Of a DNA stretch of 64,000 nt, positions 11,548-22,801 are shown in pieces (the first letter of the stretch is position 1; each line of letters begins with the position of its first letter). Under the pieces are notes generated by a model that saw only the letters and a program-made list of their open reading frames with translations, was not told the origin of the DNA and searched no databases. This stretch comes from Triplophysa rosa. Taxonomy: Eukaryota > Chordata > Actinopteri > Cypriniformes > Nemacheilidae. Where the stretch lies: assembly GCF_024868665.1 (NCBI RefSeq), contig NC_079913.1, positions 14,952,141 through 15,016,140 of the forward strand, written 5' to 3'. The position numbers and the translations under genes are program-made.

Positions 11548-12371
11548 TTATGGAAGAGTAGTGTATGCAAGATTAAAAAGATGCGTCTTTAGTCTAGATT
11601 TAAACTGACAGAGTGTGTCTGCCTCCCGGACAGTGCAGGGAAGACTATTCCAAAGTTTAGGCGCTAGATAGGAAAAGGATCTACCACCTGCACTTGATTT
11701 TGAAATTCTAGGTATTACCAACTGACAGGACGCCTGAGAGCGTAATGCACGTGAAGGACTGTAATACAAAAGGAGTTCATTCAAGTACTGAGGAGCTAAA
11801 CCATGTAAGGCTTTATAGGTAATAAGCAAGATTTTAAAGTTAACGCGATGCTTTATAGGTAACCAGTGCAAGGTTGACAGAACCGGGCTAATATGTTCAT
11901 ACTTTTTTGTACGTGTAAGAACTCGAGCTGCCGCGTTTTGGACCAATTGGAGTTTTTGTAATAAGCCTGCAGGGCAACCACCTAACAGTGCATTACAGTA
12001 GTCTAGTCTTGATGTCATGAATGCATGAATTAACTTCTCTGCATCTGAGATTGACAGCATATGACGTAGTTTAGATATATTCTTAAGATGGAAAAACGCA
12101 ATTTTACAGGTGTTGGCGACGTGGCTCTCAAATGACAGATTACTATCGAATAGAACGCCAAGATTCTTTGCTGACGACGAGGGTTTTATGGAACATCCGT
12201 CAATAGTTAAACACTATTCTTGGTTGTAACTTATAGCAGTTTTTGGTCCAATAAGTAACACTTCCGTTTTGTCCGAGTTCAGTAATAAAAAGTTGTTACT
12301 CATCCAGTTTTTTATATCGACTATGCATTCCATTATTCGATTGAACTGCTGTGTTTCATGAGGCTTCGAGG
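11548..12371 (-). pseudogene. L2 reverse transcriptase C-terminal fragment
   Basis: The frame runs from about 12371 through NSDKTEVLLIGPKTA, one in-frame stop near 12216, a block with KNLGVLFDSNLSFESHV, and then an open stretch with YCNALLGGCPAGLLQKLQLV, LHWLPI and KLWNSLP to the stop at 11548. These are the thumb and C-terminal motifs of L2/CR1-type LINE proteins. The catalytic palm lies upstream and is lost. The fragment at 59060-59392 shows the same C-terminal motifs. Confidence 0.85.
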
Positions 12372-12375
12372 AAAT

Positions 12376-13424
12376 GTTTAACAGTGTTTAAGGAGCTGTT
12401 GGTGTGACATGTACAGGCAGGGGTATTGTAGTAGTTGAGTAGAGTATTCAATTGGCCTGGAACAGCAGTTCGGGGAAAAAAACACAACTAAACTGTGTGA
12501 AAACAATTTATAGCATATGTGACCAAACCAAATTAATAATATTAGTCTAACTGTACCAGGACATTATCGGTACAACTGTAACTGCTCATATTTTTACGAT
12601 TTTTACTGAGATTGTGTCTCATCTGCAGTGTCTAAATTCCTTTATATTGTTTAAGTCACTGTTCCAAAGTTTGCTGGTTTTATTTGTGCTGTTGTTCAGT
12701 TTGTTGTTGCATTCTATTGTTTGACTATTAGTGGTTATTCATAGCTTTGGTTGTAGCCATTATTTTGTCAAAACACATACTGTATGTGTGAAGCAAACCG
12801 TGATCCAAGACTAGCACAAAGTTGAACAATATTGAACAGATCTTGTTTTGTAGCTTTGATGAGATGTATCTTTGGGTCAGAAGACCCTACATGGAGACCT
12901 TGGGCCTCATGTACAAAGACTTGCATGAATTCATACTAAAACATTGCATACGGACAACGCTGTAAATGTGCGTACGCACAAAAAAACTCAGATGTATGAA
13001 TCGCGTACGCAGGATCCCACACATATTCTCTTAGTACATCACAATTAACGTGAAATTGAGCGCACATGCCCCAGCACTCTGTCTCCTCTCTCAATTAAAT
13101 AAATTTGAATATGGTAATGAGTCCACCTTGGTAAAACCAAGCAGCAAGAAAATGGAAAAAGCATGCAGCAAGAAATGAAAATCAGATTTACTACAGGACT
13201 GCCACGAACGTAATTTCTTATTTATTTGCTTAACATTGGTACACACCAGCCTGCATTTGATTTTAAAATGCATGCAATCTTGCTCAAAATTACACCAGAG
13301 ATTTTACGTATCCATTGCATTTACGTATCCATTTTTGTTTCCAGCACTCCCCCCAGTGCTGAGTCCCGTCCGTCTTGACGCATGCTGTTCTGGAGTCACA
13401 ACAGCAAATAATTAGGGTAGGATT
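12376..13424. other. Intergenic stretch, no gene recognised
   Basis: No coding region is seen. Around 12895-13080 there is a segment with several GTACGCA/TGCGTACG motifs that looks like the end of an old DNA transposon, but no matching second end could be found. DIRS copy B begins at about 13425. Confidence 0.4.
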
Positions 13425-13800
13425 CAACCGTCTCACGCCCCTCAGGAACCTGGTGACCAGGTCGTGCTGTCCTAGAGACTTACCAGCAACTGGATCATGA
13501 TGTGCGGCTATAGCAGCAACATACACTTTCAGTGTGGAAGGGGAGAGGTTCTTCTCAAGTCTCTCCTGGAGACAGGACAGTACGTACCTGATCGAGCATC
13601 TCTGTGGGTCGTCTCCGTGAGAAGAGCATTAGGACGAGAAGATGCGCCACTTGAAGGCATACAGTCTCCTAGTGGCCGGGGCCCTAGCCTGTGTGAGGGT
13701 CTCTACCACTGCCGGGGGTAGGTCGCTCAGGATCTCCTCGTCCCATCCAGGGGCCAGACATGGAGGTCCCAGAGGTCTGGCCTGGGATGCCAAAACGCCC
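13425..13800 (-). pseudogene. DIRS copy B tyrosine recombinase N-terminal fragment
   Basis: After the deletion junction, the recombinase N-terminal domain motif APATRRLYAFKWRIFSSWC is visible near 13620-13690. It continues in decayed form to about 13425, where homology with copies A and C stops. The catalytic domain is absent. Confidence 0.7.
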
Positions 13801-15251
13801 TGGTGGTTGATATACGCCACGGCAGCTGTGCTGTCCGACCGGACCAGCACGTGCCTGCCCTGCACGAAAGGTTGGAACCTCTTCAGTAGCAACTCTAGGC
13901 AGTTGATATGCAAACGCAGTCGGGGGCCCGGCCATCACTCCGACACTGCGTGCCCGTTGCACACAGCACCCCAGCCCTGAAGGGAGGCATCCGTCGTTAC
14001 CACGACATGTCTTGATACCTGCCCTAGGGAGACCCCCTCCCGTCGGAAGGCCATAGACGACCAAGGGGTCAGGGTGCGCCGGCAGAAGGGCGTGATGACT
14101 ATACGCCTGCTGCCGGTGTGCCACTCTCTCCAAGGAACTCGACTCTGTATCCAGTGTTGGAGCGGTCGCATGTGCATCAACCCGAGGAGGACCACCCCCG
14201 CCGAGGATGCCATGTGCCCCAGGAGCCTCTGAAATTGTTTCAGGGAGACCGCTGGCTGCCTGAAGTGCTTCAGGCAGTGTAACACTGAACGGGCGCGCTC
14301 TGTAGTCAGTCGCGCTGTCATGGAGACAGAGTCGAGTTCCATACCGAGAAAGGAGATGCTCTGTGCGGGGGAGAGCTTGTTCTTTACCCAGTTGACTTGT
14401 AGCCCCAACCGATCTAGGTGCCGGAGCACCAGGTCCCTGTCTGTACACAAAAAATCTCGCGAGTGAGCCTAGATGAGCTAGTCGTCGACATAGTTTAGTA
14501 CCCGCACACCTCCTTCCCTGAGACCTTCGTAAAGACCAGTGGAGACAGACCGAAGGGGAGGACCCTGTACTGATATGCCCGTCCCTCGAACGCAAACCGC
14601 AGGAACGGCCGGTGTCGAGGGAGGATCGAGACATGAAAGTACGCGTCCTTCAGGTCGATTGCCATAAACCATGCACTTCTGCGTGACCATACTGAAAGGC
14701 AGCTTGTGTAGGTGCCTGTTCAGAACACTCAGATCCAAGATAGGGCGCAACCCCCCGCCTTTCTTGGGGACAATGAAGTACGGGTTGTAAAACCCGCTGG
14801 ACATCTCGGCTGGTGGGACGGGCTCGATCGCTCCCTTCACCAGAAGGGAGGCGACCTCCGCCCGAAGTATGGGGGCATCCCTGCCTCTGACTGAGGAAAA
14901 AAGGACGCCCCGGAACCTGGGCGGACGTGTAACGAACTGAATCGCGTAGCCGAGACAGATCGTCTTCCTCAGCCAGCCTGACAGTCTGGGAAACTGAAAC
15001 CAAGCTCCCAGAAACCGAGACAGGGGGACTAGAGGTTTGATCTGCATCATCGCCCCCGCGGAGGGTGGTTCGATGGCTAGCAGTACGGATTCCTTGCCTG
15101 GGGAGGACCCCCGGGGAGGAGATCGGCTCTGCTGTTTTTCCTGCCTGGTGACAGTCCAGCTCAACGCACTGTCTGTCTGAGAGTGCTGAAGGCTGATGTT
15201 TATACTCGACATTGCGCTTCGCCATGACGCAACGTCGAGTTTGCCGTTCAC
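13800..15251 (-). pseudogene. DIRS copy B reverse transcriptase/RNase H
   Basis: This is the best preserved pol of the three copies. The block GGGLRPILDLSVLNRHLHKL lies near 14750, the YVDD catalytic box at about 14480, FLGMELDSVSMTARL near 14340 and RLLGHMASSAGVVLLGLMHM near 14200. RNase H carries VVVTTDASLQGWGAVCNG near 13960-14000, INCLELLL near 13890 and VRSDSTAAVAYINHQG near 13820. At least one frameshift separates the fingers/palm part from the later part, so no full protein is made. Confidence 0.82.
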
Positions 15252-16612
15252 CGTCGTGCAGAGGGTGAGAGCAGCTGTGGTAACCCAGAGAGAGAGGAAA
15301 CTCTCCTTTTTGAGAGTAAGTGGGAGCCAGCTCCCCGGAGGGGGCCAGCAGATGGAGAGACAGGGCAGGATCCGTCCCTATCCGACTTCCCAGCAATGTG
15401 GCTGGGGTCGGGCCCAATGGTAGCCTCGATCCCCCTGAGGTCTTCCCATGACGGCCGCTTCGCTGCGGCTGCTGATGGGGCGATGGTCTCCTCTTCGCTA
15501 TCTCCTCCAAGGGGGGGCGCCTGAGTGGGGGGCACCAGAGCTGGAGGGCGTTGAAGAGGACCAGGGCTGCTGGGAAGCAGACGAGGCGGCCGAGTTGCGT
15601 CACGGAGGACTGCTTCTTACTGTCGAGAACCCTCCGGGGGAGGCCGCGTGTGGGACTCGCGCCCCCCCCGAAGGGCAGGGGGTGAGCGGGGCTGCTGCGG
15701 CTCGACAGTAACACCAACCAGCCCCCCCTTGCGAGACGGGTGCGTCGAGAAGCGGACCTTCTCAGCATTACTCATCTGCGCAAGGATTGGCCAGAGCAGT
15801 TTCTCATGGACCGCAAGTGTGGACATCGTCCGACCCAGGGCCCGCATAGTCACCTTGATCGCCCGTAGAGCGAGGTCGGTGGCGGCGCGGAGTTCCTGCA
15901 TAAGCGCTGGGTTGGTCTTACCCTCGTGGAGCTCTCTCAACGCCCTGGTCTGGCAGGAGCCATAGCGTGGAGAGAGGAGGCAGCTTGGTCCGCCGCAATG
16001 TAAGTTCTCAACACCAGAGATGCCGAGACACCACATGCTTTGGACGGGAGTCTAGGTCGAGCCCCCCCAGGTGGCTGCCACCTACGGGCATGAGTGCACC
16101 GCGGCGGCATACTCCACCTGGGGGACACCGACGTATCCTCCAGCTGTCTCATCCTCGAGGGAAGAGAGGGTGACAGAACTTTGTTTGACGTGAAACATGC
16201 CGGGAAGGGGCGTTCCAGGTCTTACAAAGTTCCTCATGCACTTCCGGTAAACACGGCACTGGGGACGGGCGCGGCTTGGAGTTGCGCTCAAACCCGAGGC
16301 GCCATGTAGCCAGCCGCAAGCGCCGGGAGAGGCATGGCCGACATCTCGACGTCTGCTTTTTCCTGGGCTCGACCCCCCGAGGAAGGGAGCCCGAGGAATC
16401 GTCGGAGTCGGATGGCAGTACGTCACCCCCCGATGCTGCAAGAGACATCCCATCATCACGCATCGTGTCCGAATACGTGATTGAGGAATAAGACAGCGGA
16501 CCGTCTCCTGGGGAACGGTCAGACGAGCGAGACGAGGTGTGAACGGTCCGTGAGCCATGGCTGGCGGATTATCGCTCACAGTAATCCTCATATCACCCTC
16601 GCTGCTTGCCAT
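15250..16612 (-). pseudogene. DIRS copy B gag-like gene
   Basis: The frame starts with MASSEGDMRITVSDNPPA at 16612, the same start as in copy C (40656), and continues in shifted frames through the CRVYRKCMRNFVRPGTPL region and ELHEGKTNPALMQEL to the Pro-rich tail. Several frameshifts break it. Product and role are as in copy A. The homologous start in two copies supports the start choice. Confidence 0.72.
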
Positions 16613-17205
16613 AGCGGACGGCAGGGCCGTAGTCCTGCTGCCACGGAACGGGGAGCAAACGTGGTGGTGGCTGAGTCCCGTGGGAACACAGCCACCTGTG
16701 ATGCAACGTCTGAATCGTCACCGCCCGCAGTGCGGGCAGGACGTATCCACAACGTCTGCCCCAGCGTACTGGAAGCAGGCATTGTGTCCGTCCCCCTCCT
16801 CGATGAGTGTGTTGCACCCATGAGAACAGCAGGACAAGCCACGCTGGAGAAATTTGCTCTTTTAGAAAAGGAAATTTGCTCGAACACCTCCTGAACTGCC
16901 GAGACGCCCAGGGGAGAGTCGTTGCAGGAAGGGACCGTCCGCTGTCCACGTCGTAGATTCCAGCAGAAAGAATGATCACCAAGATCGTAGCTCACCAGAT
17001 GCGTAGGCTCTGAAGAACAAAAGGTGAATGAATGAGCACGCCGGCTTCCCTCTTATACCCGGACATCCGGGGAGGAGCCCGGCATGCAAATTTCATTCGC
17101 CAATTTTCATTGGCTTTTTCTAAATACTCAGAAGATGATAGGTTCTCAAGACAAAACCCATTCTGTCGGTTCGACACAACGTCGAGAGACCGACAGAAAG
17201 GGAAC

Positions 17206-20200
17206 ATAATATAAACATATTTTTTTGGCCAAAGTTACCAGAATAAGTTTGTAACCTTGCTTCGAACATGTAGGGTTGACTACTTATGATACATAAAGCT
17301 TTGTACTGATATACGAAGAACATATGGTAACACGGACTACTTTACCTGATCAGTGGACATAGTTTGAACGACGTATCTGGGTCCGTCGGCTTAGTAAACA
17401 AACTCGCGTGTATTGAGCTGCCAGCGGGAAATCTTTCAACAGTTTTTACGACACTGCATACAGACAATTCCACTTATCAACCAGGTGGACCAACAGTGAG
17501 CAAAAGTTGCTCATTGCCGCTTTAACTACGCGTAGATTTGGGCGGTCTTAGTCAAATCATGTTACGAAGTTACGTAGATTCGCCGGGGTGTGGTTACACG
17601 AGGCGTTTCAGGCAAATCTGGTTGCGCATTTGCATTTAGATAGAATGCATCTTTTGTTCCCACACTTTCATTTGTGCAATTTTACGTGTCTAACACATGC
17701 ATGGGCAACTTATAACACAGAAAAACACAGAAAAACACGTACTTCTGCCATATGACCCCTTTAAATATTAAATAAAAAAGCTCTTGTTGCAGTGACAACT
17801 TCAGTCTGTCGCGTATTAACCCTTACAGTCCTTAACAATTCCATTTGAAACAAACTATTTAAACCTACCTTGGCTTTCATATTGCCATAAAACTTTGCTT
17901 TTTCCTACTCGTTGGTGGAAAACTTACATGTTGACATTGTCCAGATTCAAATGTTTTCATCTGCAAGCAATACATGCGTGTACAGAACATGTGCACAGGA
18001 GCGCAAATGAATAGATGTCTCTACGCAACCACGGCAAAATCTGCGTGCGCTCCGACACCAAGCAAGCTGGTCATAGCCGGTTTTGATTTTATGTAGGCCT
18101 AACTGTTAATTTCACAACAAGATCCACTGCAGAACCCGCAGAGTAACCTGCGCTCAAATGCAGAAACGTATGCCAATAATTTCTGTGTAAAATATTTTAA
18201 ATGAAACCATCTACAACTGAAAGTCTACAAATGGCAATCCAACTATCATTTTTATTACACTTATATTTGTCACAGTGACATGCACTACGACCAGTGGCAG
18301 CTCACCATCGTCATGGCACTTTACCACCGCGGTGGTGGTGAGTATGTCACGGCCACCGTCACAGCCCTAGAAAGTCAGCGCGGTTTACTAGACTCATGTT
18401 TGTTACATGCCTGTCGGAGGCGTTTCCAATTTTTATAAAGGTCTCTTGTGAAAGTAAACTTGGTGTGGACCTCAGGAAAATGTCTGCATGCTTTACAAAA
18501 TATGGCATATTTATTGTGGACGATTTTGATTTACTAATTCGGATGCCGGCTGAGTGAGAATATCAGTGGAGGCTGAAGCACAAATGCTGCCATTAGCACT
18601 CGACTCATTGGATGTTGCTGTGTGTTTTTCTGAATAATATTTGGATATTATTATTAATAAACAAACAATTCAAATGTTTTTATTTAATTTATACAATTAA
18701 AATTTAAAATTAATATTTAATAATATTAAAAATACATTTATTGGCTCTGACTGGGTGGGCCTAGGCCAGATTGACAGCTGGCCCACCCAGTCAGAGCCAA
18801 TAAATGTATTTTTAATATTATTAAATATTAATTTTAATAGCTCCGCCCCTGATAGAGGGTATGTGTTACACTCTAATTTAGAAGAGCAATGTAAATCATG
18901 TAAAAATTCTGTTTGTTAAACCACTAAATGTGTTTTGCTTGAGTAGAAAATGTTGACATCTGACAGTAACCTGTTTTTTCAACATGGTTGGATCAACACC
19001 TGGTCCCTGTAGCCAGGTCCACACTGAACCAATGCAAGCAAAGGTCATCTGCTCTTATTAATGTAGGAGAGAGACTAATTGAAATAGAGCCCACCTGTAA
19101 TATATTTTTGTAAGGAGAGGAAGTGGCCAGCTGGGAAAAGTGACTACAGTCTGACTGCACAAGTTCCTTAAAGTGCTGAGTCAATTGAAGGTGCATGTAT
19201 TTAGGGGATGGCTATCTACTCTCTAGAGTCAAGCACAGCTGCCGCCCACACAGCAGAGTGCTTCATTATCAAACCCTTGCACCTGCAGCCATCCTGCAAA
19301 TTGGCACAGTGCAATTACTACAGGAATAGCAATGAACCTTAAGAGCAAATGGCAGTAATGGGAAGACAAAGTAATGCTTTGGGTGGTTTAGTTCTCGCAA
19401 ACCAACATATCAACATTTGTTGAATCAAAAATGAATAATGTTATGCAAAACAATGACCATTAATTGATCACCTCATTCAGGATCAGTTGCGGTTTATTAT
19501 ATATTATACATTTATGCACAACGCAAGGTAAAAAATAAAACCAGTTTCTTGCAAGAAATCATTTGTGAAGAGATAGGATGTCAACATTCATTTTTTATGA
19601 TAAGTAGATTTATTTTGCCTTGTTTGACTTTGCAATTATACTGGTGGTGACACATTATTATTGTGAAATTGATCTCTTATTTTACCAAATGTGATCATAT
19701 TTGTAATGTTGCTAAATGAAATACAAAAACACAAAATCATTAATAACAAAATCTGTTTTGTATGTCTAGTGCTCTGTCATGGAGGGATGTCCAGAAGCAT
19801 GTTCATCCATAACCCCATCCACCCCTCACTGCCATCATTGCCCCCCTTAGGGGAGTCTTTGCGTGTTGGTCATTGCATCATACATTTAAAAGAAACAAGA
19901 GCGCTATGCACATACTGTGTGGCTAGACTATTGATCTACAGACCAGTGCTTCCAAACCCCTGATCATGACAGGCTTATCACAGGACATTCAGTTCCCCTT
20001 TTGCTAGGGGTTGACAAAGTTCCCCAGTCACAAAATATTGATAGATTTTTTCCTCCCTTGTGTTTTGCATTATATACCTTTTCCACTGACAGCCACTCAC
20101 ACAGCAAATACAGCAGAATCTGAGGAGGACGTGATTAATTACAGTATATGACTTTGAATACAATTCACTCAAGATGATTTAATTAAATATATATTAACCA

Positions 20201-20293
20201 TTGCAGGGCAACCTGATCAAAATAATTCCTGATTCTATATATTACATGCAATCAAAACTGACCCTATTTACTTCTACAATACACATGTTGAAC
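17206..20293. other. Intergenic stretch, no gene recognised
   Basis: No coding region is evident. It contains a perfect long inverted repeat (18704-18837, listed separately) and, at 18839-18851, an AGCTCCGCCCCTG end resembling a hAT right terminus. 18322-18335 is a GC-rich palindrome (ACCACCGCGGTGGT). The rest is AT-rich. Confidence 0.4.
18704..18837. repeat. Perfect 57-bp inverted repeat with 20-nt loop
   Basis: The left arm 18704-18760 and right arm 18781-18837 are exact reverse complements, separated by the 20 bases 18761-18780. The arms include GGCTCTGACTGGGTGGGC and an AT-rich outer part. Confidence 0.95.
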
Positions 20294-20672
20294 TGTAACA
20301 GTACTTTAACAAAGAATAATGCCACAGGTGACAAGTGATGAGGTGTTTAATAAAGCCACAGGTGGAAAAAAAACAGGAACAAACGAGTAATCCACAAAAC
20401 AGGAACAAGGGTAAATCCAATCACGAAGTGTAAATCCAAAAACACGGGGTACAAAAACATCCACGGAATACTAAATACTAGGAGTAACGGGTTCGACTAG
20501 AAGACGTGCACAACATACAACTAGACCAGACGCCAAATACAGGGAATAGATATAGTGTCCAACTTAATGAGGTGCAGGTGAGTGTCATTAATAATCAGGT
20601 GAGCGGGAATGTGTGTGGCGTGATGGCGCTGATGCAGGGGGTGTGGTTGACAGCGGAGCCGTGACTGTCACA
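20294..20672 (-). mobile_element. Gypsy LTR (second Gypsy family)
   Basis: On the minus strand it starts TGTGACAGTCACGG, directly after a polypurine tract, and ends ACTGTTACA, 379 bp with TG...CA ends. The minus strand has TATTAAT near its middle and AATAAA-like sequence (plus-strand TTTAATAAAGCC near 20348) near its end. It is the 3' LTR of the pol fragment at 20692-21337. Confidence 0.78.
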
Positions 20673-20691
20673 GTAACCCCCCCCCCCCCCG
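20673..20691 (-). other. Gypsy polypurine tract
   Basis: A run of more than ten G on the minus strand directly precedes the LTR start, as expected for plus-strand priming. Confidence 0.7.
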
Positions 20692-21337
20692 CTGTCCACT
20701 ACAGCGGACTCCACAGGACGGCGAGGATGACCACGAGGACGAGGGCAGGACGTTCAGGATGGGCTGCGTGGAAGTCCGAGGACTGCCCAGGACTGTTCCT
20801 CTGGTCCGTACCCCTCCCAGTCTATGTTAAACTCGAGACGACCGCCTCGCCGTCTGGAGTCGAGAATGGACTCCACCCTATAGACTTGTTGTGACGGATC
20901 CAAGGGTGGAGGAGGAGGATCTGCCGCTACACCAGGCTCTGTGGGAACAATAGGAACAGGATTAGTGAAGGGTTTCAGTAGGGATACGTGGAAGGAAGGG
21001 GAGATCCGGTAATGTGAGGGCAGCTGCAGACGGTAGGTGACTGGATTGATTTGCCTGATGATGGGGAATGGTCCGATGAATTTGGGAATCAGAGCTGCCG
21101 CAGGCGTAGATCCCTGTTAGAAAGCCACACTTTCTGACCAGGCTCGTATCTTGGAGTGGGATTTCTACGAGTGTCCGCATAGTGCTACTGTCTGCGGCCA
21201 GCCTGTCGTAGATGGGTATGGGCTGAGTCCCAGACTCTCTCACTCTCACCAATGGTGGACTGCTGGAACAGACGACGGCTCTCCAGACCATGGAAACGGG
21301 AGGTTGGTACCCGAGTATGCACTGGAATGGTGTTAGT
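20692..21337 (-). pseudogene. Gypsy Pol C-terminal fragment (integrase end and chromodomain)
   Basis: On the minus strand [13 protein letters not shown] is recognisable at the cut edge near 21300-21337. [16 protein letters not shown], a decayed integrase C-terminal part and the chromodomain ([23 protein letters not shown] near 20780-20860, given here only as a location with key aromatic and acidic residues) follow. Two or more frameshifts occur. The sequence resembles the Pol at 3886-5829 but has a different LTR, so it belongs to a related family. It is truncated exactly where the retroviral LTR begins. Confidence 0.78.
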
Positions 21338-22801
21338 TGTAGTGTATTTTGGGGAAACTATGAGTTTAAACACAGTAAGCTACAAATAATTATGGTGATT
21401 AACCGTTAATTATTTTATACACTTTACCTGATGCAGCAGAGCTAATAACAGCGACAAACTAAATCCACCAAGTGATCAGCAGATCGCATATGAACTCTAA
21501 GAAATATTACTCCCCTGGCCTGGAAAAACAATATTCTTACTGTAGTACTGTACCTCTTCAGAAATCTTAACGAAATCAAGCAGTTTAAGTGATGTTGATA
21601 TGTGATAAATAAACACAGAAACAATTCGAGCGTGGATACAGATGCGGTTTATTTATCTACACTACGGGGGCACTACAATCAACTAGCTAACACAAACCAA
21701 ACATTAACAAACAAGCATAAAAACGTAAAACAGTAGAGAATGAAAGAAATAGATAAAGCAAAGAAAATGGCAGTATTAAATCAGCTATTCACATCTGCAT
21801 GAACCATCAAGGACAATCTCCTTATTTAAAAGGGGCAAAGCTTATACGCAACTAGTTAGCAATAGTTCAGATACTTGTATTGGCTTCTTTGTTTCTCGGG
21901 ACACATGCTGGCGCGCGTATCAAAGGGTCCTGATGTGTTCAGAGCAAGCCGTGAGTCCGTCGGATTTAGCTGAACTAAACTGCCGGAAGAAACTGTTTCT
22001 GAGGAGAGGCAGGTCTCGAGAGGTTGAAAGAAAACGAGCGAGCGAACGCGCACGTGTGCGAACACACACAAGCGAACGAACATACACAAAAGAGCAAGCT
22101 TTCCTGTGTGTTCAGATGTTTTAACACCGAGGGCGCCACGCCCCTCCAAGGTGGGCGATCCAATGTGATGAGATAGTTTTGGGCGCAAAAACATGTTTCT
22201 TTGTCCGGCACACTAACTCATTTGCATTTATGGTCGCCTGGGAGTTTGGAGCAGGAATAGACTTAGTATAGAATAAAATGAGTATGGTATAAAATACATT
22301 ACTGTGCTATACACCATATTCTAAGACATGTAAAGGGAAACACGTAGATATGAAACATGAAGGGGTTACAATTACATTGACCTGTAGTTTGGACAAGAAT
22401 GTAAATATACACAGAATACCACTAAGCACATATGCCTTTGCGGTTATAGGTGAAGGAGAATAACATTGAGACAAGCATACAATGTGGAGATTCATGTGAA
22501 TACACTTTAAACCAGTCTTTTGTGGCTAAGGAAAGAGAAAGAGACATTCTTTTGGAAGAATTTGAGGCTCTCAGTCCCTGGGGGCCACATGGCTTTTCTC
22601 ACTTTGGTGAACAGTCCTGTCCTCCCCCAAGAACCTCCTTTGAAGTCTATGGGAGAGTATCCGAATCTGTCCTGGTCAGTGATGAAGGTGTTGAGAATAG
22701 GACATTTGGCCAGACTTGTTGGTGCCTGGTCGTAGTCCTGCTGAGAGTTTACTGTGTTTTATGATCACAGATGGTAAACTTTGATCCAACCATACCCTAC
22801 A
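21338..22801 (-). mobile_element. Long LTR (1464 bp) of an endogenous retrovirus-like element
   Basis: On the minus strand it starts TGTAGGGTATGG right after a purine tract (CCGAAAGGGGGGACA at 22802-22816) and ends ACACTACA at 21338, with TGTAG/CTACA inverted tips. A TTTTAAATAAGG TATA-like box lies near 21820-21835 and AATAAA near 21645, consistent with promoter and polyadenylation signal. It abuts the Gypsy pol fragment, so it inserted there or replaced the rest. No second LTR copy was found. Confidence 0.72.

Larger units (their letters stand above)
10645..12371 (-). mobile_element. L2-clade LINE, 3' end
   Basis: Read on the minus strand this is the end of the reverse transcriptase ORF followed by a roughly 900-bp 3' UTR, closing in an AATAAAG stretch and a short TTGAG tandem tail (10645-10660). 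The 3' end is nearly the same as the fragment at 34855-42163. It is 5'-truncated at about 12371, the usual form of a dead LINE copy. Confidence 0.85.
13425..17205 (-). mobile_element. DIRS-type retrotransposon, copy B
   Basis: Copy of the same family as A and C in reverse orientation. The 5' terminus (right, 17040-17205) is complete: the last 49 bp (17157-17205) are an exact complement of part of the internal complementary region of copy C at 35676-35725. The 3' side is cut at about 13425, inside the recombinase, so its 3' terminus and internal complementary region are missing. Compared with copy C it also lacks about 500 bp between RNase H and recombinase (junction near 13810). Confidence 0.88.

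Noticed and set aside
18322..18335. Short GC-rich palindrome ACCACCGCGGTGGT
   Set aside because: Too short to support a regulatory or transposon claim on its own.
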